Below, one piece after another: positions 41,455-50,373 of a stretch of 57,467 nucleotides of DNA. Under the pieces are notes generated by a model. The model did no database searches. It worked only from the letters and a program-made list of their open reading frames with translations, and had not been told where the DNA came from. The stretch's first letter is position 1. Every line of letters begins with the position of its first letter. The position numbers were made by a program, and so were the translations under genes. The stretch spans positions 1 to 57,467 of the forward strand of contig JANQNE010000003.1 of assembly GCA_028279725.1 (NCBI GenBank), given 5' to 3'. This stretch comes from Candidatus Nanoarchaeia archaeon. Its GTDB lineage: Archaea; Nanobdellota; Nanobdellia; Woesearchaeales; JANQNE01.

Positions 41455-41984
41455 ATTCAAAAAAACTGACTAAAGTACTTGTAGTTTTGTTGATTTTGTT
41501 AGTTATATTACTTTTTACGCTTATATATTTAGACAGCAGAGAACAAAGTGATTTTGATGTTGATGAAGAAGATGTGACCATGTTAAAGATAACTGAAGTT
41601 GAGATGTTCAGCGGTTTTGATGAAAGAGGAAATGTTATTGTGAATACTGACTATGTTTATGCAAAAGGAAGTAATGCATATGTTTCAGTTAAAGTTGAAG
41701 ATTTTACTAATCCAAAGTCTAAGAGTAAGGATGGCTACTTTTTTGGGTTAAGACAGTCAGCTGAAGTTTTGGATGAAGAAGGAAATAAAGCTGGTTTTTT
41801 TGGAGGGATAGTTTCAGATGTTGATAATTATCTTGATGTTCAGGGAGAACCTGCTGTTTTTACAAACCAGTTTGAGGTAGGAGAAGAAGTTGAAGAAGGG
41901 ATGTATTATCTGACAATATCAGTATATGATAAGATATCAAAGATAGAAGCAAAATCACATGTTGTGGAGTTTAAGATAGTATGA
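41451..41984 (+). CDS. Single-pass membrane protein with outside beta domain (177 residues)
   Basis: The ATG at 41451 overlaps the stop of the Cys-rich gene (ATGA) and is preferred to 41439. A helix near 8-27 (VLVVLLILLVILLFTLIYLD), an acidic stalk (REQSDFDVDEEDV) and a beta domain follow, with AYVSVKVEDFTNPKSK, SAEVLDEEGNKAGFF and the end MYYLTISVYDKISKIE..VEFKIV. It is the third member of the set with 38443 and 39236; the C-terminal strands match in order. It is placed between two Cys-rich secreted proteins, so it may be their membrane receptor or holder. Confidence 0.72.
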   Translation: MNSKKLTKVLVVLLILLVILLFTLIYLDSREQSDFDVDEEDVTMLKITEVEMFSGFDERGNVIVNTDYVYAKGSNAYVSVKVEDFTNPKSKSKDGYFFGLRQSAEVLDEEGNKAGFFGGIVSDVDNYLDVQGEPAVFTNQFEVGEEVEEGMYYLTISVYDKISKIEAKSHVVEFKIV

Positions 41985-43144
41985 TGAAAAAGAAGTTTTT
42001 ATTGGTGTTTGTTGTTATTTTGCTAGTCTTGGCTTTAAATGTATCTTCTGTGATAAAGACTATTGATGGTGTTGAGATGGATTGTAAAGATAATCCAGAT
42101 AATCCAGAATATGAATGCTGTGAGCCTGTTGACAGTTCTGATGATGATGCAAGTGATGAAGTGGATGATGCAGCTGATCAGACTCCAGATAAGTGCACTT
42201 CAATTGATGATAGTACTTCTGCAGTTTGTTTACTTGGAAGTTTTGGAGGATCAGCAGTGGATCTAACTGAATGTGGTTATGATAATGGGATCTGTAGGCA
42301 TATCGGTAATGGTAAATGTACACTAGAATGTCAGGATGAAGAACAATGCCCTTATACATCTGGTTGGGAAAAATGCTTATATTGCACTACTGAAGGACCT
42401 CATAGGTATTGTGATGATGGATGTGTTGATGGAGCTGATGAGTGGGAAAATAATGATGATAATAAGTGCTGCAAGGGAAGTTCTCCAAGCGTCTGTTATG
42501 TTGAAGAGGAAGAACCTGAGCCAGACGCTCCACAAGTATGTCAAGTTGGAGAGTTAAATATGGATAATCCTTGCACAAAAGATGGTCAGCCTGGACATTA
42601 TATCTGTATTAATAGAAATGGAGTTATAAGATGGGGAACTGAGTGCAGATTGGATAAATTTAATTGTCAGAAGGTTGGGACTCAACCAACTGAAATATGG
42701 GAATGGAAAGATGGAAAGTGCTTATGGCAAAGAGGAGACTGTCAAGGTGTTTGCACAAAACAGACATGTTTGAAGAGATGGGGATCATGTAATGTTGAGG
42801 GAACTGCAGATTATTGTTATGTTGAAAAAAGTGGAGTAGGGAGTGAGGTTGAATGTGATAAGAATTATGTAGCACCTGTACAAGAATATGAAAAATGCGG
42901 TTCGATTACCTTTAATCCGCTTGAAGGGGTAAGTGCTGAATTAGCCGATTTAGTCGGTAGCTGTACAGTATCAGCAGAAGGACAGAGTGCGACAGGTTGC
43001 AATTCTGTAACACTTAATAACCTTCCAATAGGCAAACATTTTAGTATAAAGTTGGATGCGACAGGAAAAGAAGGCGGTGGGTTTACAAGATATAGCGCAT
43101 CTATAATTTTAGATGTTTCATATTGTCCAGGAGGAGTAACTTGA
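41981..43144 (+). CDS. Secreted Cys-rich protein (387 residues)
   Basis: The first ATG overlaps the previous stop (ATGATG). A signal peptide (KKKFLLVFVVILLVLALNVS) precedes an Asp-rich stretch (SSDDDASDEVDDAAD) and a Cys-rich body with motifs such as CTLECQDEEQCPYTSGWEKC, RYCDDGCVDGADEW and CQGVCTKQTCLKRWGSC. A beta-rich C-terminal part (about 300-387) has SCTVSAEGQSATGCNS and FSIKLDATGKEGG. The Asp-rich part may bind calcium. No family was recognised. A Shine-Dalgarno sequence for the next gene (AGGAGGAG, 43129-43136) lies in its last codons. Confidence 0.72.
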   Translation: MMKKKFLLVFVVILLVLALNVSSVIKTIDGVEMDCKDNPDNPEYECCEPVDSSDDDASDEVDDAADQTPDKCTSIDDSTSAVCLLGSFGGSAVDLTECGYDNGICRHIGNGKCTLECQDEEQCPYTSGWEKCLYCTTEGPHRYCDDGCVDGADEWENNDDNKCCKGSSPSVCYVEEEEPEPDAPQVCQVGELNMDNPCTKDGQPGHYICINRNGVIRWGTECRLDKFNCQKVGTQPTEIWEWKDGKCLWQRGDCQGVCTKQTCLKRWGSCNVEGTADYCYVEKSGVGSEVECDKNYVAPVQEYEKCGSITFNPLEGVSAELADLVGSCTVSAEGQSATGCNSVTLNNLPIGKHFSIKLDATGKEGGGFTRYSASIILDVSYCPGGVT

Positions 43145-45792
43145 ACAAGAAAATATTGATCGGAATCTGTACTGTGTTTGTTTTAGTTATGAGTACTTTT
43201 GTTGCTGGTAAAGCAATTAAAGTTAGTTTTAGTGGGATAAATGAAGAGATAAGAAAATTTGAAGCTGCATATACAGGAACATTAGCTAATTGCTGTATTC
43301 CTATAAGTGATGTGGGCTGTCAGGTTGGGAGTGATGAAGCTACAAGGAAGACCACAAGTTGTGTGAGTGAAGGATCTAATGAATACTACAGTCCTAGCTG
43401 TAATGACAATTGCCAGTGTGTGGAAGGAAGTGCGAAGAAATGTCCTAGTGGCGGAAGATGTAAGGAGGGAGTCGGGTGTGTAGCATGTAAAGTTGAAGGC
43501 CAGGTTTGTAAAGACTTTAATGATCCTAATGGAGATAAGGCTGAGAATAAGTTCAGATGTTCTGATGATTATAAAGCTATGATTGAAGTTAAGTGTGTGA
43601 ATGGAGCATGTACACTTGATGATGCTGATGAAAAGAGCGGGAAGTATTGTTCTGGAGAGCCTGGAAATGTAAAATGGGAGAGCTGTAAAGTTGATAGCGG
43701 ATTTATATGCCAAGATGCTCCAGGTGATAAAGGTAAACATTATCCAACTGTTGGAGTTGAAGGAGACGGCAAGTTTGATTATTTTGAATGTAAGAGTACA
43801 GGTTGTGTGAAAGCTAATAAACCTCATGAATGTAAAGGGCAGAAAGAAGTCTGTACTCCGAATGGACCATGTACTTGTGAAGGAGCTAAATTATGCACTG
43901 ATGGAGATGCTAGCGGAAAGCCTTGTACTGATAAAAATGGAGAGAAGCTGTCTGAATGCAAAAATGGTAAATTAGTCTATTACAAGTGTGATAGTAATTA
44001 TGAGTGTAAGGATGGTGAAAAAGTTAGTTGTAAAGATACAGATGAGCTTTCACAAATTTGCACTACTGAAAATGGTTTTGCAGAATGTAAAGAGACATGT
44101 AAGATGGAAGGTAGGTTATGCGTTTCTGAAGATGGAACTTTCCCCGATATTTCTAATTATAATGAAGATAGGAAGAAATTAGATGAATATCATTGTGATA
44201 ATGGAAAATGTAAGAAAGATTTTTTTGGAAGTATAGGCTGTAAAGATGGACAAGCTATGAAACCTAATGGAGAATGTGATGATGTATGTAAGGATATAGG
44301 AGATACATGTATGGATATTGATCTTAGTACTGGAAGTCCTAAGAAAGTTTATGAAATTGGACCAGGAGACCAAAGAAGGGAATGTAAGAATGGAGTATGT
44401 AAGGAGTATGGGGATCCATTTATGTGCAGAGATTGTGACAATGAATGGAACTGTGAAGATAAGCCTGAGAAAATCTATGTTGATTCAAATAATAAGTTTA
44501 AATGTAATAATGAAGATGTTGGAGGAACATGTGGCAGTGTTGAAGATAGCAAGATAGAGGGGAATGTATTAAGTTGTACTTGTTCTGATAGTAAAATAAT
44601 TGCATGTGAAGCTGGAGAGTATTGTGCTTCTAAGGCAGAAGGTTGCAGACAGATGGAACTGAAGATTATAACCCATCCTTTTGTTGATGAGATTCTTCTA
44701 GATGGTAGTGGTCCTACACCTCTTTCAGTTAAGCCAATAACTGCTGGAAAGCATGTTTTGGCAATCAAGTATAAAGGTAAGACTGAATCAAAACAAATTG
44801 ATATTTCAGGTGATAAGCCAGTCTATGAGGAGGAGTTTAAATTTAGTTCTTCATTTGATGGATGTGCCGCTGGAGAGAAATTTGATGTAGGTCAGGGATG
44901 TGTTGATAATATATGTGATCCTAATTCAAAAGTTGCTGATAAGTCATGCAAGTGCGGAAGTGATGTTTTAAATAAAGATGAATGGTGCTGTGATAATAAA
45001 AAATCTGATAAAGAATGCGGGGCTAAGACAGTGGAAGGCTGTACTGCATCTGTGAGTGCTCAGAAATGTACTTGTACTGGAACATGCGATAAGACTAAAT
45101 GTGAATCAGCATGTAAGGCTGCTGACTCTGCTAAGACTTTTACTGGCTGTACTACTGCAGTTCCTTTTAGCTGTAATGTTGAAGCAGCTAAAACTGAGAC
45201 TTGTGTTGCGAAGACAGTATCTTCTACAAGCTGCAGCTGTGAGGGAAGTTGTACTCCTGCAGGATGCGATGCTGCTTGTAAGGTAAAAGATGCTGCAAAG
45301 ACTTATTATGAATGTACAACTACTTCATGTAAAGTTGTTTCTCAGTCGTCATGCAGTGGAAAACAAAAGGGAGCTAGTTGTGGAAACAATATGAGATGTA
45401 AGGCTGCAGATGCAGGACCATGTATTACTAGATGTGAATATGAAAATCCAGGTTGGAGCTGTTATAATTTCCCTACTGCTGCAGAGGGAACAGAGTGTAA
45501 AAAAGATTCAAATAAGTGTAAATCAGGATGTCCTGGAGCGACTGATGTAACTGTTTGTAAAAGTCCTAGTTATAATCCTGGGTCCCAAGATAAAGATATA
45601 GATGATAATGAAAATAAATGTAAGATAATTGTGAATGCTGATGGAAATATAAAAAGCAGTGATCCTAGCGGTTTGAAGGATGGATATGAGATTGATACAT
45701 CTGTCACTAAAGAGATTACAATTACATGGAAGAAGATTATTGAAGGTCTTGAGTATACTGCAGAAGAAAAATATCCAGTCTCCTGTAGCTGA
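43141..45792 (+). CDS. Very Cys-rich secreted protein (883 residues)
   Basis: The start is TTG at 43141, overlapping the previous stop (TTGA), with AGGAGGAG four bases upstream; it gives the signal peptide MNKKILIGICTVFVLVMSTF. The body is an almost unbroken series of Cys-x(n)-Cys units, often with CKNGxC/CxDG (CVNGACTLDDADE, ECKNGKLVYYKC, CDNGKCKKDFFGSIGCKDG), resembling EB/EGF-like knots. A PEGA-like beta piece (about 510-560, KIITHPFVDEILLDGSG) splits two Cys-rich halves, and the second has pairs such as CTCTGTCDKTKCESACK and SCSCEGSCTPAGCDAACK. There is no anchor, so it is probably an extracellular filament or coat part. Confidence 0.75.
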   Translation: MNKKILIGICTVFVLVMSTFVAGKAIKVSFSGINEEIRKFEAAYTGTLANCCIPISDVGCQVGSDEATRKTTSCVSEGSNEYYSPSCNDNCQCVEGSAKKCPSGGRCKEGVGCVACKVEGQVCKDFNDPNGDKAENKFRCSDDYKAMIEVKCVNGACTLDDADEKSGKYCSGEPGNVKWESCKVDSGFICQDAPGDKGKHYPTVGVEGDGKFDYFECKSTGCVKANKPHECKGQKEVCTPNGPCTCEGAKLCTDGDASGKPCTDKNGEKLSECKNGKLVYYKCDSNYECKDGEKVSCKDTDELSQICTTENGFAECKETCKMEGRLCVSEDGTFPDISNYNEDRKKLDEYHCDNGKCKKDFFGSIGCKDGQAMKPNGECDDVCKDIGDTCMDIDLSTGSPKKVYEIGPGDQRRECKNGVCKEYGDPFMCRDCDNEWNCEDKPEKIYVDSNNKFKCNNEDVGGTCGSVEDSKIEGNVLSCTCSDSKIIACEAGEYCASKAEGCRQMELKIITHPFVDEILLDGSGPTPLSVKPITAGKHVLAIKYKGKTESKQIDISGDKPVYEEEFKFSSSFDGCAAGEKFDVGQGCVDNICDPNSKVADKSCKCGSDVLNKDEWCCDNKKSDKECGAKTVEGCTASVSAQKCTCTGTCDKTKCESACKAADSAKTFTGCTTAVPFSCNVEAAKTETCVAKTVSSTSCSCEGSCTPAGCDAACKVKDAAKTYYECTTTSCKVVSQSSCSGKQKGASCGNNMRCKAADAGPCITRCEYENPGWSCYNFPTAAEGTECKKDSNKCKSGCPGATDVTVCKSPSYNPGSQDKDIDDNENKCKIIVNADGNIKSSDPSGLKDGYEIDTSVTKEITITWKKIIEGLEYTAEEKYPVSCS

Positions 45793-45803
45793 AGGTGAAA
45801 TAA

Positions 45804-47255
45804 ATGAAAATAATGAAGTTAATAATTCCGGTCGTTTTGATTTTACTATTGATTCAACTAATTATTGCTGCTGATGGTGAAGTAAAGAAGATGACAATAT
45901 CAGATGCAGCTGCCACATATGAAGCAGTAATTGAATCTTGTGAGAATTCTAAAAGTTATTGTCCTACAAAAGAGGAGATGACTAAAGATAAATGTAGATG
46001 TGCCAGTTATTGCGGAAAGAATGCTGGGAAGGTAATTCCAAAAACTGATGAACATGGATGCGGTGGTCAGATAAATGTAACTGAGACTTGTGCTGGTTAT
46101 GGAGGTAAGTGCGGTCCTGACTGCACAGGTGAGAAGGACTATGCTAAAGGTTCTGCAACAACTGAACAAAAGAGACTAGATTGTCCATCTAGTGAGTTCT
46201 GCTGTATTGAGAAGGGAGATGGAGAGCCATCAACATTGTATGATTGTAATAAGATGTGCGAGGATCCTGATGGATGTTTATGTAAGGGTTCATTGACTGG
46301 AGGAGAGTCATGCGGGGATGGTCATCTTGCTAGGAAAGGGATGAGCTGTTCTGGATTAGGTGGTGGAGAAAGCCCTTGTCTTGGTATGTTTGCTGATGTG
46401 AGCGGGGAGGATTCACAGTCATGCCCTGATGGATGTTTTTGGTATAATGATCCTCGTTGCGGTTCTAATAAGAATTTAGGAGATGCTATCTGGGATTGGG
46501 CAACAGAGATCGATTGGATAGGTGATCGTTATAAACGTTGGTCTGAATTTTGGAGTAACTGGGGATCTAAGTTTGATGCAAATGAATGGGCACAGTCAGC
46601 TTGTAATCCAGATTCTGATGAGTGGGGAGAGTTTATAGATGATCCTGGAAGAAATAAAGGCCTTACAAGTTTTGGAGATCTTCAGGGATGGATAGGAGCT
46701 ACAAAGGCAGTATATAATATGACTGATGAAGATAATGTAGATCAATATATATACACTATAACTTGGAGGTTAGGTGGATTTAGTGAAGATATGAGATATA
46801 TTGTTCAGCTGGGAGAAAAAAGTGATGGAAAAGTTGTATATCCAAATGCTTCTTATGACTGGGCCGGGGTAAGATCTGGTGAAGTGAAGAATCTGGGAGA
46901 TGCTTCTGCTGTTGTACTGGAACCCACAGATCATGATTATGCATGTATCTATCTTGAAAAGGTTGTTTGTGATAGGTGCAGTGATGGCAGGAATGTATGT
47001 TCAAAATCAGACCCAGAAGACTGTCTTTCATTCCCTATATTTGAAAATGTTAAAGCAGACATAAATTATGAATGTTATGATTGTCTCTATGAATCAGGTG
47101 CTGGGAAATATAAGACTGGATTCTGTTATGAAATATCAGACTTGGGAGTCCGTTCCGGTCTTTTGGGTCATGTAGAGGAAGCTATCCCTGATGGAGATGA
47201 CGAAGGGGATGAGGATGAAGGAGGAGAGGAAGAAGATACTGGTACATTATGGTAA
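45804..47255 (+). CDS. Secreted Cys-rich protein with WW-rich middle and acidic tail (483 residues)
   Basis: AAGGTGA lies five bases before the ATG. A signal peptide (MKIMKLIIPVVLILLLIQLI) is followed by Cys pairs (CRCASYCGKNAG, CGPDCTGEKD, CCIEKGDGE..CNKMCEDPDGCLC). A Trp-rich middle (DAIWDWATEIDWIGDRYKRW, near 225-250) and a beta domain with TWRLGGFSEDMRYIVQLGEK follow, then CDRCSDGRNVC. It ends in a run of Glu/Gly/Asp. No family was recognised. The tail might bind calcium or a partner. Confidence 0.72.
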   Translation: MKIMKLIIPVVLILLLIQLIIAADGEVKKMTISDAAATYEAVIESCENSKSYCPTKEEMTKDKCRCASYCGKNAGKVIPKTDEHGCGGQINVTETCAGYGGKCGPDCTGEKDYAKGSATTEQKRLDCPSSEFCCIEKGDGEPSTLYDCNKMCEDPDGCLCKGSLTGGESCGDGHLARKGMSCSGLGGGESPCLGMFADVSGEDSQSCPDGCFWYNDPRCGSNKNLGDAIWDWATEIDWIGDRYKRWSEFWSNWGSKFDANEWAQSACNPDSDEWGEFIDDPGRNKGLTSFGDLQGWIGATKAVYNMTDEDNVDQYIYTITWRLGGFSEDMRYIVQLGEKSDGKVVYPNASYDWAGVRSGEVKNLGDASAVVLEPTDHDYACIYLEKVVCDRCSDGRNVCSKSDPEDCLSFPIFENVKADINYECYDCLYESGAGKYKTGFCYEISDLGVRSGLLGHVEEAIPDGDDEGDEDEGGEEEDTGTLW

Positions 47256-47266
47256 AGAGGTTTAAA

Positions 47267-49642
47267 ATGAAAAAAAGAGGTCAGATAACACTATTCATGG
47301 TCATCGGAATAATATTATTATTTTCAACTTCGTTGATCTTTTATACAAAGGAGAAAGTGCAGGAGGCACAGACAAGTACAGAAAGATTTGCTGCAACAAA
47401 GACTCCGACTGATCTTCTTCCTGTGAAGGTTTATGTTGAGAACTGCTTAACTGAAGTTGGAGAAGATGCAATAAGGCTGATAGGGGCGAATGGAGGATAT
47501 ATTGATATTGATGCGCAAGGATTTACTACTAATCCTTTCTCTCCAGATACCCAGATTATCGAATATGTTCCTGATAAGATACCTTTTTGGTATTATACTG
47601 ATGCTTCAGATAATTTTGCTTCTTTGAAGCCGGAGCTTTATCTAGATACTGATGGGGATAATTCTATAGAGGATCAGATCAACCGTTATGTTGAGGAAGA
47701 ACTTCATATATGCTTTAGAAACTTTACTGCTTTAGAGGATAATTTTAAGATAATACCTGATGGTGTTATTGATGTGATAACAACAGTTTCAGATGAGAAT
47801 GTTCTGCTGAAATTGTTGTATCCTATGGAGGTTGAGAGTAAAGCCACTGGAACAAAGACAAAGATGAAGAGATTCCTTGCGGTTGAAGAGGTTAATCTCA
47901 AGAATATATTTGTTTTCATAAATGAAACCATCAATGCAGAGATAAACAGATCTTTCTTAGAAGACCCTATAAGAAACCTTATAACGATCTATGGTGGAGA
48001 AGATAAAGTGATCCCTCCTTTCAATGAAGTTAAGATGGGTGGCAACACTAATGTGTGGGCGAGATTCAATGTAGAGAAGATAATAAAGAATGATATACTG
48101 CAGTTTATCAGGCTTATGAGGATAGTAAACACCAGAGATTCAAATCCATATCAAGTATATTATACAGATCCAGCAAATCATGATGTGAAACAGGGAGTTT
48201 TTAATTCTCTAAGTTTCCAGTTGGACAATGCATATCCTGATCTTAAGGTTGATTTTTTCTATCCTGGAACACCAATATACTTTGATGTTGGAGGCCAAGA
48301 AGTGATAAAAGCAGAACCTACTGCAGGTTTTGATGTAATACCTTTGAGCTTATTACCGTTTAAGATATATGAATATCCTGAAGGTTATGATCTGTCTTAT
48401 CCTGTTGTTATGAAGATTGAAGATCCTCTGGCTTTTGATGAAGAAGGATACAAGTTCCAGATAGCTCTTGAAGGTAATATAAGAAATGGAAGACCTTATA
48501 CAGGAGGAACATTTAGAACTTCTTTAAAAGTTGGTGTTCCTGTCCTGAGAGTAGGTGATAAAAATCTTTTTGTTGACAAAGAAATTGAGATATTTACAAC
48601 TGATTCTGAAGATGACAGCCCTTTGGATGGTGTTACTGTAACTTATATATGCGGAGAGAGGGTTATCTTAGGGGATACTAAGATGAAAGATGATGAAGCT
48701 GTGTTGAAGACAAAGATGCCTTTTTGCGGATTTGGCGGAAAGATAAAGATTGAGAAAGAAGGTTATCTTGCTGAAGTTATCACATATAATAACAGAAAAA
48801 ATGATGGTATTGTCAAGTTTGATCTTAATCTTTATCCTGTTGTTACAAAAGGAGTGAGGATAATGAAGAGGAATGATACACATGTATTGAACATAAGAGA
48901 CCATATAGCTACAAATCTCGCTGATGCTGTCAGATATGCTGACAGCCAGGCTGATGAGATTACAGATAATGATCTTGTACTATTGCAGATAAAGAGAGTT
49001 AAAGAAAGTTCTCATGATCAGGAATTTCCTCTGCCTAATGTTCTGCAATTTAAGACAGCTAATCATGTTGGAGATTCACAGGGAGCTCCAACTATTGATA
49101 TTGAAGCAGCAAGAGAAGCGATACAGGATTCTGATCTTAGTGATGAAGAAAAGACAGAAGCTTTAGAAGAACTGGATGCCAATGCAGATCTATATTCCAG
49201 TGGAGGAGGAATAAGTGCTTCAGAACCTCCTGAAGAATACTTATTAGATCTTGCTCCTGGTAATTATACTATACAGGCTACTATGATATATTCAGGACCT
49301 ATCGAGATAAAAGAGGATGTGATAGACGGATTATGCGGGGATGAAGAAGAGTGCGAATATCCTTGTGAGAATGAATATGATATTAGTGATTTTGGTGCTG
49401 TAACAACTTCTTGTACTGATGATAATTGGTGCTGTATGGAGCCTATGACACTGGATACATGGCAGAACGGAGGAGCCAGGGCAAATGTTACAATAACAAA
49501 AGATATGGTGTATTCAGATAAGAACCTAACACTGTATGTCTTTGATCTTGGAACTCCATCTACATATGATGAGCTTGATACTCCGAATGTAGATAATTAT
49601 TCCAGAGATAACAAAGATCTCTTGAAACCGAGGTTTATATAA
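47267..49642 (+). CDS. KRGQ-type N-anchored surface protein, paralogue 1 (791 residues)
   Basis: The start at 47267 has AAAGAGG six bases upstream and gives MKKRGQITLFMVIGIILLFS, a basic leader, Gly-Gln and a hydrophobic helix, as in class III (pilin-like) signals. It may thus be cut by a prepilin peptidase, or stay as an N-terminal anchor. The outside part has a VENCL..GGYIDI..NPFSP..IPFWYY block (about 60-115) shared with the protein at 50374. A transthyretin/PEGA-like domain follows near 440-510 (DGVTVTYICGERV, IEKEGYLAEV), then a C-terminal part with CGDEEECEYPCENEYDIS. It is far larger than any normal pilin. Confidence 0.75.
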   Translation: MKKRGQITLFMVIGIILLFSTSLIFYTKEKVQEAQTSTERFAATKTPTDLLPVKVYVENCLTEVGEDAIRLIGANGGYIDIDAQGFTTNPFSPDTQIIEYVPDKIPFWYYTDASDNFASLKPELYLDTDGDNSIEDQINRYVEEELHICFRNFTALEDNFKIIPDGVIDVITTVSDENVLLKLLYPMEVESKATGTKTKMKRFLAVEEVNLKNIFVFINETINAEINRSFLEDPIRNLITIYGGEDKVIPPFNEVKMGGNTNVWARFNVEKIIKNDILQFIRLMRIVNTRDSNPYQVYYTDPANHDVKQGVFNSLSFQLDNAYPDLKVDFFYPGTPIYFDVGGQEVIKAEPTAGFDVIPLSLLPFKIYEYPEGYDLSYPVVMKIEDPLAFDEEGYKFQIALEGNIRNGRPYTGGTFRTSLKVGVPVLRVGDKNLFVDKEIEIFTTDSEDDSPLDGVTVTYICGERVILGDTKMKDDEAVLKTKMPFCGFGGKIKIEKEGYLAEVITYNNRKNDGIVKFDLNLYPVVTKGVRIMKRNDTHVLNIRDHIATNLADAVRYADSQADEITDNDLVLLQIKRVKESSHDQEFPLPNVLQFKTANHVGDSQGAPTIDIEAAREAIQDSDLSDEEKTEALEELDANADLYSSGGGISASEPPEEYLLDLAPGNYTIQATMIYSGPIEIKEDVIDGLCGDEEECEYPCENEYDISDFGAVTTSCTDDNWCCMEPMTLDTWQNGGARANVTITKDMVYSDKNLTLYVFDLGTPSTYDELDTPNVDNYSRDNKDLLKPRFI

Positions 49643-49643
49643 G

Positions 49644-50357
49644 ATGCTGAAATTAAGGAAAGAAGTTGCAATAACATTTTTAGTAGATATGCTTTTCTTC
49701 ATAGTCTTCTTTGTGATTGTAGGTTCTACAGCAACATCTCTCTATAAGCAATATCCTGAGATAAGTGAATTAACAGAGGAGAAGATAAGCAGGTTTTATG
49801 AGACAGATGATATTGCTGGTTTGGAGGTTTCAGTAGAATTGATTCAGGAAGTAAAGAGTGAGGCGATCAGATCCTATAGCTTGGCTGGAATTTTTTTGAT
49901 AATATTGTGGATAATCAGCAGACTGATAGCATATAGGACTTTATCTGGAATAAAGTTTAGTAAGAAGATTATCACTAAGTTTTCTTTGGTAAGTCTTGTA
50001 ACCATAGTAGGGTATGTGTTTTTGATGCTTTTGTCATTCAAGTTTTTGAACTTAAATGTATTTTATTGGGCAATAATATTATTCTCTTTGATCTATATGC
50101 ACTTTAAGTTTATCTTATTAGCAAGACTGTCTTTAGGGAAAGATATCAAATCATCAGAGAAATTATGGTTTAAGAAGGATCTTGTAAAACCTTATCTTGT
50201 ATTTTTGTTGGTTGCTGCAATAACAGTAGCTTTAGTGTTAATTGCTGCGAATCTTCCATATATGTTTGATATGGCAGCAGTTGTGCTTATTTTGTTATTA
50301 TTTGTAAATCTAATGAGGAATTATATCTTTTTGACTATAAAAAATATAAAGGCTTAA
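49644..50357 (+). CDS. Six-helix membrane protein between the KRGQ paralogues
   Basis: The 237 residues have about six hydrophobic helices (near 10-29, 76-95, 110-130, 134-155, 180-200, 205-228) and one outside loop of ~45 charged residues (EISELTEEKISRFYETDDIA) after the first. No family was recognised. Similar small multi-pass proteins serve as export or assembly platforms, but no catalytic motif is seen. Start is one base after the previous stop. Sitting exactly between two pilin-like anchored paralogues suggests a platform for them. Confidence 0.65.
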   Translation: MLKLRKEVAITFLVDMLFFIVFFVIVGSTATSLYKQYPEISELTEEKISRFYETDDIAGLEVSVELIQEVKSEAIRSYSLAGIFLIILWIISRLIAYRTLSGIKFSKKIITKFSLVSLVTIVGYVFLMLLSFKFLNLNVFYWAIILFSLIYMHFKFILLARLSLGKDIKSSEKLWFKKDLVKPYLVFLLVAAITVALVLIAANLPYMFDMAAVVLILLLFVNLMRNYIFLTIKNIKA

Positions 50358-50373
50358 ATAGGATAAAATCAAA

